A DNA stretch of 64,000 bases. Origin: Limosilactobacillus reuteri. Its GTDB lineage: Bacteria; Bacillota; Bacilli; Lactobacillales; Lactobacillaceae. This document shows, in pieces, positions 25,851-35,046 of the stretch (position 1 is its first letter; each line of letters opens with the position of its first letter). The notes under the pieces were generated by a model. That model had not been told where the DNA came from. It saw only the letters and a program-made list of their open reading frames with translations, and ran no database searches. The position numbers were made by a program, and so were the translations under genes. The DNA lies in contig NZ_CP139478.1 of assembly GCF_034259105.1 (NCBI RefSeq), positions 968,001-1,032,000 of the forward strand, in the 5' to 3' direction.

Positions 25851-27755
25851 GTGCGCCCGGCATGGGTATTAGCTAGGTGGTGAAAGTCCGCTATGGGCCG
25901 TAGTAGTCGGAACCATGAGCTGAGGACAAGGGTGTCCACCGTGAGGTGGAATCTGAAGGAAGTCTAAGGCAAAGTACTGCATCGATGAACAAGAAGTAGC
26001 TATAAGGCTGGAATTAACTGGATAAGGCTGCTAGACAAGTTGAAGTCCAATACTACTCGAAGTTGGTCTCAGTAAAGCTAACGATGACATGGTACGAAAG
26101 CTAATATTCTTACCCGGGGAGATCTGGCCTACACGTTTCCGACAAGAGGAATAAGTTTAATTTCCACAGAAACAAGCGGTGCAGTGATGCAGTGTTGAGT
26201 AAGCCAGAAGTCAGCCGAGGTCATAGTAGTTTGAATAATCAGATGAAGGACTGAACGACAATAACTTGTAACTTATATCGGAGGTGTAATCAGGTGCGAC
26301 AATCGCAGAAAACAGAACAACAAGCTGACCGCTTGTCGAGGATAGGTTTGGAAAACCGAAAGTACACAAGGGCGCGTAGTACCGGTTATGGTGAAGGTAA
26401 AGGTATGAGTGTCACTATCCAAGACCTGGTCTTGGATCGCAATAACCTTAATCAGGCTTATTTGCGAGTTAAGAGAAATAAAGGAGCAGCAGGCGTTGAC
26501 GATATGACAGTCAATGACCTTCTGCCATATCTCAGAGAAAATAAGACGGAACTGATCGCTAGTTTGCGTGAGGGCAAGTATAAACCAGCTCCAGTCAAAC
26601 GGGTAGAAATTCCGAAGCCTAATGGTGGAGTAAGAAGACTTGGAATACCAACGGTGGTGGACCGAATGGTTCAACAAGCTGTAGCCCAAATTCTTACGCC
26701 TATCTTTGAGCGTATTTTCTCTGATAATAGCTTTGGCTTCCGTCCCCACCGTGGGGCCCATGACGCTATTTCAAAAGTAGTAGATCTTTATAATCAAGGT
26801 TATCGAAGAGTTGTCGACTTAGACCTAAAAGCCTATTTTGATAACGTTAATCATGACTTGATGATTAAGTATCTCCAACAATATATTGATGACCCATGGA
26901 CACTAAGACTCATTCGTAAGTTTCTAACTAGCGGAGTCTTAGACCATGGGCTTTTCGCTAAGAGTGAAAAAGGAACCCCACAAGGAGGGCCATTGTCACC
27001 ACTACTGGCGAACATCTATCTAAATGAGTTGGACGAAGAGTTGACTAGACGTGGTCACCACTTTGTGCGCTATGCGGATGATTGTAACATCTATGTTAAA
27101 AGTCAACGAGCCGGAGAACGAGTAATGCGAAGCATTACCCAGTTTCTAGAAAAGCGCTTGAAAGTTAAAGTGAACCCAGATAAAACCAAAGTCGGTAGCC
27201 CGCTACGGTTGAAGTTTCTTGGCTTTTCGTTGGGTGTAGACCACAATGGGGCCTACGCCCGTCCAGCTAAACAATCGCAACAACGAGTAAAGAAAGCACT
27301 GAAGTTATTAACTAAACGTAATCGTGGAATATCTCTGACAAGAATGTTTGAAGAAATTCATCGAAAAATGCGTGGGTGGCTTCAGTACTACTCAATTGGG
27401 AAACTAACTAACTTTATTCAACGCCTTGACAAGTGGTTGAGGGTCCGAATAAGGCAGTATATTTGGAAGCAATGGAAAAAGTTTAAAACTAAGGTAACTA
27501 ACTTACAGAAGTTGGGGCTGTCCCAGCGTGATGCATATGTCTTCGCTAGTACCCGAAAGGGCTACTGGCGAACTGCACATAGTAAGACCTTGAGCTATTC
27601 TCTAACTAATAGAAAACTGGAACAACTCGGACTTATGAATATGTCCAAGACGCTCCAGTCAATTCAATGTGATTAAGTTGTCGAACCGCCGTATACGGAA
27701 CCGTACGTACGGTGGTGTGAGAGGTCGATAATTGAACTAATCAATTATCTCCTAC
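25851..27755 (+). mobile_element. group II intron, bacterial class C type
   Basis: The 5' end is GTGCG at 25851, matching the group II consensus. A structured 440-nt RNA part precedes an intron-encoded protein, and domain V is seen at about 27685-27716 (CCGCCGTA pairing with TACGGTGG, bulged CG, and inner TACGG/CCGTA), followed by a domain VI hairpin GATAATTG/CAATTATC. A CGC rather than AGC triad and insertion just after a terminator stem point to class C. The 3' end is uncertain by a few bases. Confidence 0.85.
26294..27676 (+). CDS. ltrA: group II intron reverse transcriptase/maturase
   Basis: The 460-aa intron-encoded protein has reverse transcriptase blocks: GAAGVDDMTV near the start, GFRPHRGAHDAI, VDLDLKAYFDNVNHD, GTPQGGPLSPLLANIYLN, and the catalytic FVRYADDCNIY. 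The maturase X domain follows (GWLQYYSIGKLTNFIQRLDKWL). There is no HNH endonuclease domain at the end, as usual for class C proteins. GTG 26294 follows GGAGGTG. It looks intact. Confidence 0.92.
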   Translation: MRQSQKTEQQADRLSRIGLENRKYTRARSTGYGEGKGMSVTIQDLVLDRNNLNQAYLRVKRNKGAAGVDDMTVNDLLPYLRENKTELIASLREGKYKPAPVKRVEIPKPNGGVRRLGIPTVVDRMVQQAVAQILTPIFERIFSDNSFGFRPHRGAHDAISKVVDLYNQGYRRVVDLDLKAYFDNVNHDLMIKYLQQYIDDPWTLRLIRKFLTSGVLDHGLFAKSEKGTPQGGPLSPLLANIYLNELDEELTRRGHHFVRYADDCNIYVKSQRAGERVMRSITQFLEKRLKVKVNPDKTKVGSPLRLKFLGFSLGVDHNGAYARPAKQSQQRVKKALKLLTKRNRGISLTRMFEEIHRKMRGWLQYYSIGKLTNFIQRLDKWLRVRIRQYIWKQWKKFKTKVTNLQKLGLSQRDAYVFASTRKGYWRTAHSKTLSYSLTNRKLEQLGLMNMSKTLQSIQCD

Positions 27756-28411
27756 TCGATTAGATCTACTAACCGATGTTTAACTGCATAGTGGAGAAGT
27801 TCTGCGTGTGAAGCAAGGTTTAATTTTTGCATAATCTTTGTCTTATGGGCTTCAACAGTTTTAGGAGATATAAACATCTTAGTAGCAATTTCTTTGTTAG
27901 TATATCCTAGAACAATTAACGGTAAGATTTCTTGCTCACGCTTTGAAAGAGCAATGTAATTTCCTAAATCGAAGTGCGGAGAACCGCCCTTGATAACTAG
28001 TAAATCTTTCTTTGTTACCATAATATTATTGTCTAAGTATTTTTCGCCATTAATAGCGTGTCTTAGGGCGTGAAATAGTTCTTTCAGTGAGGAGCTTTTA
28101 AGTATATAGCTATTTGCGCCATTATAAATTGCCTGATTGATGTATTGATGTTCACTACGAGAAGAAAAAATAATAATTTTGGTGTTAGGGAAATGTTCAT
28201 GAATTCTTTTAATTGTAATCAGACCATTTTCACCAGGAGGCATCGCTAAATCCATAATAATGATATCAATGTCACCTTGTTCAACCCGCAATGAGGCATC
28301 TATTCCGGTTGTTTCTTCAGCAATTACTTTAAAATTATCTAGTTGTTCAACCAGATTTTTAACTGCCATTCGAATGATGGGATAATTATCCGCCACAAGT
28401 ACTCTATACAT
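27752..28411 (-). CDS. NarL/LuxR-type response regulator, orphan
   Basis: The 219-aa protein has a receiver domain with phosphate acceptor Asp54 (IIIMDLAMPPGENG) and the conserved Lys in YILKSSS, then a LuxR helix-turn-helix (LSKREQEILPLIVLGYTNKEIATKMFISPKTVEAHKTKIM). No histidine kinase gene is adjacent, so its partner must lie elsewhere or was lost. ATG 28411 is preferred to TTG 28414. Its last codons touch the 3' boundary of the group II intron, so the exact native end is uncertain. Confidence 0.88.
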   Translation of the reverse strand: MYRVLVADNYPIIRMAVKNLVEQLDNFKVIAEETTGIDASLRVEQGDIDIIIMDLAMPPGENGLITIKRIHEHFPNTKIIIFSSRSEHQYINQAIYNGANSYILKSSSLKELFHALRHAINGEKYLDNNIMVTKKDLLVIKGGSPHFDLGNYIALSKREQEILPLIVLGYTNKEIATKMFISPKTVEAHKTKIMQKLNLASHAELLHYAVKHRLVDLIE

Positions 28412-28414
28412 CAA

Positions 28415-28896
28415 TAAACCTGCTTTAATTCTTAAAGTTATCTCTTCTTCAGTATCTTCTTTTTGCTAATAATTATCAAGATCCAAAAGTTATTTTTTAC
28501 ACTTGCTGAAATAGTTTCAATAAACGGCTGGAATAATTGTGAAAATTTATTGCAGAATAAAACTAATGCTGTAAAATAAAAGAGGATCATTGATGACATG
28601 ACAACATCAATGGTCCACAGTAGAAGTATGTTGGCGAAAGTGATTGCAGAATCACCTTCACCTTTTATTATACCAATTTTTTGTACTAATGTAATAAAGA
28701 TTATCTTTTTATCTATAAATTATTTTATGAAAAGAGTGAAAAAGGTAAGAAGAGCAATTAAAAAGCCAATTTTAACAATTTTATTAAGTTGATTGAAGAA
28801 AAAATAATAATCATCTAATAATTAATGCATTTACGGATTGTTTGATCTAGAATGTAATTATTAGCTATTCTTGAATCAGAGAAAGGTGAAGCATTG
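28415..28896. other. AT-rich 480-nt intergenic region with one long dyad
   Basis: No convincing gene is seen between the response regulator and the cytochrome b5-like gene. A 64-codon frame at 28598-28792 has no SD and mixed composition. The main structure is a 12-bp inverted repeat at 28584-28616 (GGATCATTGATG / CATCAATGGTCC). Promoters for both divergent genes should lie here. Confidence 0.5.
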
Positions 28897-29133
28897 ATGG
28901 CAGAAAAAACATTTACAACAACCGAGCTCGCTGAGTTCGATGGTCGAAATGGACATCCCGCATACGTTGCCGTTAAAGGCGTTGTTTACGATGTCTCTAA
29001 CGTTCCGCAATGGAAGGATGGTAAACACCATGGAAACCTTGCTGGTCGTGATTTAACTTCAGTGATGCCTCGTTCTATCCATCTGGAATCAGTCCTTGAA
29101 GGTATCCCTGTTGTTGGAAAACTAGTTGACTAG
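28897..29133 (+). CDS. cytochrome b5-like heme-binding domain protein
   Basis: The 78-aa protein is one cytochrome b5 fold: FTTTELAEFDGRNGHPAYVAVKGVVYDVSN followed by HHGNLAGRDLTSVM and a later His (RSIHLESV). The small domain has candidates for heme ligation (His in GKHHGNLAGRDLT and the second His), but the classic HPGG is replaced by HHGN. It is cytosolic and monocistronic. GAAAGGTGAAG lies upstream of the ATG at 28897. Its role in a fermentative bacterium is unknown; a progesterone-receptor-like MAPR domain is an alternative name for this group. Confidence 0.82.
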   Translation: MAEKTFTTTELAEFDGRNGHPAYVAVKGVVYDVSNVPQWKDGKHHGNLAGRDLTSVMPRSIHLESVLEGIPVVGKLVD

Positions 29134-29145
29134 GAATAACTATGT

Positions 29146-29192
29146 AAAAAGCTAGGAATTGGTAGTTTTAAACTATCTCTTCCTAGCTTTTT
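29146..29192. terminator. bidirectional terminator
   Basis: AAAAAGCTAGGAA pairs with TTCCTAGCTTTTT around a TTTTAAA-centred loop. It serves the convergent cytochrome b5-like and HAD genes. Confidence 0.85.
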
Positions 29193-30003
29193 ATATTGTA
29201 ACTTTGAAATAATCCCGCAAGTATTTTGCAAGTCCATTATGCTCGTTATCAATTGGCGTTACATCATTAGCAATACTTTTAAGCTCAGAAATGGCATTAT
29301 GCATCGCAACGCCATGTCCAGCTGCATCAAGCATTTCTAAATCATTATGCTCGTCACCAAAAGCAATAATATTTTGCCGGTCGATTTGGTACTGCTTAGC
29401 GATATAAAACATTCCTGACTCCTTATGAGTGCCACGATGGATCAATTCTAAGATGTTGTAAGGGCCCCCCCATACTCGTGGTTCAACGAAATCGCCGTAT
29501 TTTTCATTAACTGCCTTAATGATTTCTTCTTGGTGTTCCGGTTCATATTGGATTGTCATTGCGATTGGATTGCCTGTTAAGTTAGTCGCGGTTAGGATTT
29601 GATCATCGCGCAACTTGTTTGGTAAGAATTCAGGTAAATCATTACTAGCTTGATTAGCCCATACATGATGTTTATTTTCAACGGTAATTGTTTTAATTCC
29701 TAGTTCTTTCCGGTGGGTTAGGAGATCGAGGGCTAGCTCCCGTGTTAATTCAACATCATATTCTTTATCCCAGTGTTCATGAGGTATATGCGTTAGGGCC
29801 CCGTTAAAGTTTACCATCGGGGTCTTAATCCCAATTTCATCGTAAATATGTTTGGCAATCCGGTAAGGGCGGCCAGTAATGATGCTGACAATATGACCAT
29901 CCCGTGCAAGGGCACGTAAAGTTGTAATTGTCTCATTTGTTAATTTTGATTGATTATTTAATGTTGTGCCATCAAGATCAAGCGCAATCAAGTGTTGATC
30001 CAT
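29191..30003 (-). CDS. Cof-type HAD-IIB phosphatase
   Basis: The 270-aa protein is a HAD hydrolase of the Cof group, which removes phosphate from sugar phosphates or flavin/pyridoxal nucleotides. Motif I is LDLDGTTL at the N-terminus with the nucleophile and acid Asp, motif II is the Thr in SIITGRPY, and motif IV is FGDEHNDLEML near residue 213. The cap is inserted between motifs II and III, as in type IIB. Two in-frame starts compete (30009 and 30003); 30003 gives the usual MDQHLIALDLDG. The substrate is unknown. Confidence 0.87.
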   Translation of the reverse strand: MDQHLIALDLDGTTLNNQSKLTNETITTLRALARDGHIVSIITGRPYRIAKHIYDEIGIKTPMVNFNGALTHIPHEHWDKEYDVELTRELALDLLTHRKELGIKTITVENKHHVWANQASNDLPEFLPNKLRDDQILTATNLTGNPIAMTIQYEPEHQEEIIKAVNEKYGDFVEPRVWGGPYNILELIHRGTHKESGMFYIAKQYQIDRQNIIAFGDEHNDLEMLDAAGHGVAMHNAISELKSIANDVTPIDNEHNGLAKYLRDYFKVTI

Positions 30004-30146
30004 TACCATCTCACTTCTCTTTCCATAAAAAATTCAATTATAATATTGTAAACAAAAACTTAACGCTTTGCCAAGTATTTTGACTTAAAAAGCCTAAAAA
30101 ATACGTTACAATAAAGATATTACGATAAAGAGGAGCGAAAAATAAC

Positions 30147-31514
30147 GTGCAATTACCAAATGAATTTGTCACGAAATACAAAAAACTAATGGGAGCAGAG
30201 GCCGATGAGTTTTTATCAGCACTTGCCCAGTCAAGTTATAGTGGTTTTCGCGAGAATCCATTAAAGAACGGACAACCAGTTGCAACAATTGAAAAAGCTA
30301 CGGGGAAAGTACCATATGTGCCGACAGGATATTGTGGCCAAGTGAATGGAAAATCATTAGACCATGTTACTGGATGGGTATATAGTCAAGAGCCGTCAGC
30401 AATGTTTGTAGGAGAAGTGGTTAATCCACAAGCAGGGGAACGAGTGCTAGACTTGTGTGCAGCTCCGGGAGGCAAAACAACCCACCTCATCGCTAAAATG
30501 AACAACCAGGGGCTATTGGTTGCTAATGAAATTTTCCCTAAACGGGCGAAAATTTTGGCCGAAAACTTGGAACGATGGGGCGCAAAAAATGCAGTTGTCA
30601 CTAGTGAAAGTCCCGCAGATTTAGAAAAACAATTTTCCCAATATTTTGACCGAATTCTTGTTGACGCGCCTTGTTCTGGAGAAGGAATGTTTAGAAAAGA
30701 GCCCGCTGGAATTGAATATTGGTCACCAGAATACCCCGCTGAGTGTGCTAACCGCCAGCAAAAGATCCTCGCATCCGCAATGAAAATGCTAAAGCCAGGA
30801 GGAACATTAGTATATTCGACCTGTACTTTTGCACCAGAAGAGGATGAACAAAATATCTCATGGCTGCTCAATAACTATCCAGACTTGAAACTTATCCCAA
30901 TCGAAAAGGCGGCCGGAATGGATGATGGCCGTCCAGAATGGGCTGATGGCAATGAAGAATTGAAAAAGACAGTTCGACTATTCCCGCACCATCTTAAGGG
31001 GGAAGGACATTTCATTGCTAAGTTAGTAAATGGTGAACCTAAGACAATAGATAAAAAGCGCAAAAAGAAGAATAAGCGGAAAAAGCAATCGATTGTTAAA
31101 CCGGACAAAGAACAGGTCAAACTCTTTAACCAGTTTGCTACAAGCGTCTTCCCAGACTATCAACCACACCAATTGATTTTATTTGGTAACCAGCTCTATG
31201 ATTTGCCATTAGAAGAGGACAAGATCGAGGGACTAAATGTACTCCGACCTGGACTTCACCTCGGCACTTTTAAGAAAAATCGATTTGAACCAGCGTTGGC
31301 ATGGGCTCTTGCCAGCTTACCACAGGAGGCAAACCGGGTCATTGAACTAAGCCAGGAACAGTGGCACCAATATGTCCATGGGGATGTAATCAATATTGAT
31401 GCTGACCTTCCGAATGGTTGGTATTTATTAGTATGCGAGGAACATACTGCTGGTTTTGGAAAATTGGTCGGTAAAACAATCAAAAACTTTTATCCCAAGG
31501 GGTTACGTTTTTAA
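30147..31514 (+). CDS. rsmF: RsmF-type rRNA m5C methyltransferase
   Basis: The 455-aa enzyme belongs to the NOL1/NOP2/Sun group that methylates cytosine-5 in 16S rRNA. The SAM site LDLCAAPGGKTTHL is near residue 97, and the two catalytic cysteines are in DAPCSGEGMF and VYSTCTFAPEEDE. A Lys/Arg-rich linker (KKRKKKNKRKKQS) at about 295-308 joins a C-terminal RNA-binding domain. The start is GTG 30147 after an AGGAG SD. It heads a run rsmF-SPFH-lytS-lytR with gaps of 18, 0 and -20 nt. The exact target base is inferred from family. Confidence 0.87.
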   Translation: MQLPNEFVTKYKKLMGAEADEFLSALAQSSYSGFRENPLKNGQPVATIEKATGKVPYVPTGYCGQVNGKSLDHVTGWVYSQEPSAMFVGEVVNPQAGERVLDLCAAPGGKTTHLIAKMNNQGLLVANEIFPKRAKILAENLERWGAKNAVVTSESPADLEKQFSQYFDRILVDAPCSGEGMFRKEPAGIEYWSPEYPAECANRQQKILASAMKMLKPGGTLVYSTCTFAPEEDEQNISWLLNNYPDLKLIPIEKAAGMDDGRPEWADGNEELKKTVRLFPHHLKGEGHFIAKLVNGEPKTIDKKRKKKNKRKKQSIVKPDKEQVKLFNQFATSVFPDYQPHQLILFGNQLYDLPLEEDKIEGLNVLRPGLHLGTFKKNRFEPALAWALASLPQEANRVIELSQEQWHQYVHGDVINIDADLPNGWYLLVCEEHTAGFGKLVGKTIKNFYPKGLRF

Positions 31515-31532
31515 ATTAGGAGGATTATCGAG

Positions 31533-32399
31533 ATGAAGGAAAAAGCAGCCTTTCACGTTAACGGCTACCTCGGGTTACTCGGGGCGATTATTATCGGTTT
31601 AATTAGTTTGTGGCTGATGTTTGTTGGCTTTACGCGTAATTTTCCGGTGCTTCTGACAATTGGAATTATTTTATTCTTGATTGTGATTCTTTTTAGTACA
31701 TCATTGACAATTATTCAGCCAAATGAAGCCAAAGTTTTAACTTTTTTTGGTAATTATATTGGGACTATTCGTGATGCGGGCTTATTTATGACGGTACCAT
31801 TTACAAATAAGGAGACTGTTTCTCTGCGTGTTTGCAATTTTAATAGCCAGATTTTAAAGGTCAATGATTCAAAGGGTAACCCAGTCGAAATTGCGGCCGT
31901 TATTGTCTACAAAGTTGTCGATACCGCAAAAGCGCTCTTTTCGGTTGATGATTATGAGCAATTTGTTCAAATTCAAAGTGAGTCTGCGGTTCGTCATGTT
32001 GCTAGTGAATATCCATATGATAGTTTTGAAGATCAAGATGCAATTACCCTTCGCGGAAATCCAACCGAGGTATCAGAGCGGTTAACTGCCGAACTGCAAG
32101 AACGGCTAAACGTAGCAGGGGTCAAAATTATTGAAACACGGTTAACCCACTTAGCCTACGCAACTGAAATAGCCAGTGCCATGCTGCAAAAGCAACAGTC
32201 ATCGGCAATCCTATCAGCGCGAAAGATAATCGTTGAAGGGGCTGTTTCAATTACTGAAGAAGCAATTGAACGACTAAGCAAGGAAGCCAACCTTGATTTA
32301 ACAGATGAGCAACGTTTGCAAATTATCAATAACATTATGGTAGCAATTATTAGTGAACGGGGAACGCAACCAGTAATAAATACGGGGACACAAGGATAA
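31533..32399 (+). CDS. SPFH/band 7 membrane protein (slipin/prohibitin-like)
   Basis: The 288-aa protein has two N-terminal hydrophobic helices (about 12-33 and 39-58) and then a full SPFH domain: LTIIQPNEAKVLTFFGNYIGTIRDAGLFMTVPF, later AVIVYKVVDTAKALFSVDDYEQFVQIQSESAVRHVAS and RLNVAGVKIIETRLTHLAYATEIASAMLQKQQ. Relatives form large membrane oligomers and help organise lipid domains. Its stop directly abuts the lytS start, so translation is probably coupled to the sensor kinase. Confidence 0.87.
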   Translation: MKEKAAFHVNGYLGLLGAIIIGLISLWLMFVGFTRNFPVLLTIGIILFLIVILFSTSLTIIQPNEAKVLTFFGNYIGTIRDAGLFMTVPFTNKETVSLRVCNFNSQILKVNDSKGNPVEIAAVIVYKVVDTAKALFSVDDYEQFVQIQSESAVRHVASEYPYDSFEDQDAITLRGNPTEVSERLTAELQERLNVAGVKIIETRLTHLAYATEIASAMLQKQQSSAILSARKIIVEGAVSITEEAIERLSKEANLDLTDEQRLQIINNIMVAIISERGTQPVINTGTQG

Positions 32400-34163
32400 A
32401 TGATATATTTAACAATTTTAATGGCTGAGCGGGTTGGTTTAATTATTATTCTAGCGTTTTTGCTAGTTAGTGTGCCCTTATTTCGCCGCCTGTTATTTAA
32501 TCAAACCATTAGTGCCAAAATTCAACTAACGATTCTTTTTTCTATTTTTGCTATTATGGCTAATATGACTGGAATAGAGATTGACGCAAATAACCAGTTG
32601 CATAACAAAATCATTCTTACGGCCATTTCAACAAATGATTCGATTGTCAATGCCCGAATTTTAGCTGTTTCAGTTGCTGGAATTATTGGTGGACCATGGG
32701 TTGGTAGTTTAGTAGGATTAGTAGCAGGAGTCCATCGGATTATTCAAGGTGCACCCCTGCAAAGTTGGTTTTATGTGCCCAGCTCAGTTTTGATTGGTGC
32801 GCTTTCTGGTTTTTTGTATCATGATCGAAAAAGTTATTTTAAGGTAATGACGCCGTGGCATGGTTTTATTGTGGGGATTTTGATGGAAAGTATTCAAATG
32901 CTTTTTATCTTACTATTCAGTCCAACGGGATGGGTCTTAGTTAAATATATTGCCCTGCCAATGATCTTGGTTAATTCGCTGGGGACATCGATTTTCTTAT
33001 CGATCATTTCAATGTACCTTCACCAAGAGGAAGAACTGCGCGCTATGCAAACTCATTCTGTCTTACAATTAACAAATGAAACCTTGCCTTATTTTCGTCA
33101 AGGATTAAATAAAAGCTCAGCACAACAAGTAGTCAAAATCATTAAAAAATATACTAATTTTGATGCAGTGAGTATCACTGACAGACAAAGAATACTGGCG
33201 CATATTGGAGCTGGTGATGATCATCATATCCCAGGAAATAGACTAGAAACTTCTTTATCTAGTAATGTGATCAAAACGGGCCAAATAAAGATCGCAAATA
33301 ACAGTAAATTGATTGGTTGTATCGATCCCAATTGTCCTTTAGAAGCAGCAATTGTTGCCCCTCTGCGAATTGGGAATGAAGTTATTGGAACATTAAAAAT
33401 GTATTATACTGATCAATGGCATTTAACACCGGTTGAAATTCAGCTAGCAATCGGTCTGTGTGAGATTTTTGCTAACCAAATTGCATTGGGTGAAGCAGAA
33501 GTACAGGCGCAATTAGTTCGAGATGCTAAGATAAAAGCTTTACAAGCACAAATAAATCCGCATTTCTTTTTTAATGCTATTAATACAATTAGTGCAATTT
33601 TACGTCGGGATCAAGAGAAAGCGCGAGAACTTCTCCTCCAACTTAGTAATTACTTCCGAGCTAACTTAATTGGGGCCCGGGAGACCGAAATTACTTTGGG
33701 ACAGGAGCGTACCCAAGTCGATGCATACCTTGAACTGGAACAAACTAGGTTTCCACAGAAATATAACATTACCTTTGATCAACAAGTCGAAAATGATGTT
33801 TACTTGCCGCCATTTACAATTCAAGTATTAGTTGAAAATGCGCTTAAACATGCTTTCGGAGCACGTAAAGATCATAATGATGTTCAAATAACAATAAAGA
33901 AACTGGAAGCACGGTTGGAAATTCAAGTAGCTGATAATGGGAAAGGGATTGCACCGGAACTTCTTCCTAAACTCGGGAAAGAACCATTGACATCTTCAAA
34001 GGGAAGTGGAAATGCGCTATATAATTTGAATCAGCGCTTAATTGGTCTATATGATCAGCATAGTGCCCTTCAAATTACAAGTAGTAATAAAGGAACAAAG
34101 ATCAAAATTTCTTTACCATATCACACTAAGGAAGGTGCAGACAATGAAAGTCTTAATCGTTGA
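32400..34163 (+). CDS. lytS: LytS-type sensor histidine kinase
   Basis: The 587-aa kinase has an N-terminal 5TM-LYT membrane sensor (residues about 1-210, with GIIGGPWVGSLVGLVAGVHR), a GAF-like domain (about 225-365), a HisKA-type phosphoacceptor His388 in QAQINPHFFFNAINTISA and a HATPase end (DNGKGIAPELLPKLG, GSGNALYNLNQRL). In related systems LytS senses extracellular pyruvate or membrane state. It overlaps lytR by 20 nt. Confidence 0.93.
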   Translation: MIYLTILMAERVGLIIILAFLLVSVPLFRRLLFNQTISAKIQLTILFSIFAIMANMTGIEIDANNQLHNKIILTAISTNDSIVNARILAVSVAGIIGGPWVGSLVGLVAGVHRIIQGAPLQSWFYVPSSVLIGALSGFLYHDRKSYFKVMTPWHGFIVGILMESIQMLFILLFSPTGWVLVKYIALPMILVNSLGTSIFLSIISMYLHQEEELRAMQTHSVLQLTNETLPYFRQGLNKSSAQQVVKIIKKYTNFDAVSITDRQRILAHIGAGDDHHIPGNRLETSLSSNVIKTGQIKIANNSKLIGCIDPNCPLEAAIVAPLRIGNEVIGTLKMYYTDQWHLTPVEIQLAIGLCEIFANQIALGEAEVQAQLVRDAKIKALQAQINPHFFFNAINTISAILRRDQEKARELLLQLSNYFRANLIGARETEITLGQERTQVDAYLELEQTRFPQKYNITFDQQVENDVYLPPFTIQVLVENALKHAFGARKDHNDVQITIKKLEARLEIQVADNGKGIAPELLPKLGKEPLTSSKGSGNALYNLNQRLIGLYDQHSALQITSSNKGTKIKISLPYHTKEGADNESLNR

Positions 34164-34875
34164 TGATGAACCGCTTGCTCGTGAAGAACTTCATTACTTA
34201 ATTCAGGGAAATAGTGAAGTTACAGAAATACTTGAAGCAGATGGCATTTTTATGGCAGAGGAACAAGTGAAACATGAACACCCAGATATGGTTTTCTTAG
34301 ATATAAAGTTATCTGATGGAAATGGGATAGCGTTAGCTGAAAAAATAAAATCATTTGCTGATAGTCCTCATATTGTCTTTGCGACTGCTTATGATTCCTA
34401 TGCGTTAGATGCCTTTGAAGCAGATGCAGTTGACTATATTTTGAAGCCATTTTCTGCTAAAAGGGTCAACGAAGCAATTATGCGGGTTGCAAAATTAATT
34501 CCGCCAGATGATGATACTACCAAAACTAAGATGGAATTAAGGCAGAATCCCCGAATTTCGATTCAAAATGACGAGCGAACGATTATTTTACAGAAAAAAC
34601 AAATACTTTACGTACAGGCACAGCAAGGTTATGTTTATATCTGGACTCTTAACAAGCATAAAATCATTAGTCGACAGACGCTCACTAATATTTATGACCA
34701 ATTAAAATCTCCAGAATTTTTACAGATTCATCGTAGTTTTATTGTCAATTTGAATGGCGTAACAGAGCTTCAACCAAGTTTCAACCATACTTATGAACTG
34801 ACTTTAATCGATGGAAGCAAACTACCGGTAAGTCGTTCATATGTTAATACAACCAAAAAAGCATTAGGTTTATAA
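34144..34875 (+). CDS. lytR: LytTR-type response regulator LytR
   Basis: The 243-aa protein has a receiver domain starting MKVLIVDDEPLAREEL with acceptor Asp53 (VFLDIKLSDGNG) and a C-terminal LytTR DNA-binding domain (from about residue 140, with ILYVQAQQGYVYIWTLNKHKI and FLQIHRSFIVNLNGVTEL). ATG 34144 has an AAGGAAGGTG SD within lytS. The gene ends 200 nt before lrgAB, the classic LytSR target. Confidence 0.93.
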   Translation: MKVLIVDDEPLAREELHYLIQGNSEVTEILEADGIFMAEEQVKHEHPDMVFLDIKLSDGNGIALAEKIKSFADSPHIVFATAYDSYALDAFEADAVDYILKPFSAKRVNEAIMRVAKLIPPDDDTTKTKMELRQNPRISIQNDERTIILQKKQILYVQAQQGYVYIWTLNKHKIISRQTLTNIYDQLKSPEFLQIHRSFIVNLNGVTELQPSFNHTYELTLIDGSKLPVSRSYVNTTKKALGL

Positions 34876-34919
34876 AAAGGATTGGTGAATTGTTTATCTT
34901 TTCACCAATCCTTTTTTTG
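34876..34919 (+). terminator. terminator after lytR
   Basis: AAAAGGATTGGTGAA pairs with TTCACCAATCCTTTTT, with a T-tail. It separates lytSR from the lrgAB-ldh promoter region. Confidence 0.9.
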
Positions 34920-35028
34920 TGTAAGGCATTTTAAGCTAACTGGAGGGCATTTTAACGCAAATTTAGGTTATTTAATAGTGAGAACGAATACAAATCGGGA
35001 AAAGTTAGTAAAATAGATTGTGATAAAT

Positions 35029-35046
35029 GGTATTAACGTTAATGCC
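35029..35046. promoter_or_regulatory. 18-bp palindrome upstream of lrgA
   Basis: GGTATTAACGTTAATGCC is almost self-complementary (one G-T position). It lies 32 nt before the lrgA start codon, right after an AT-rich TAGATT stretch that could be a -10. A second dyad, AAACATATTTATCATGTTT, follows at 35048-35066. The binding protein is unknown. Confidence 0.4.

Noticed and set aside
28598..28792. 64-codon frame on the plus strand
   Set aside because: No SD, starts inside an inverted repeat, and its composition looks like random AT-rich translation.
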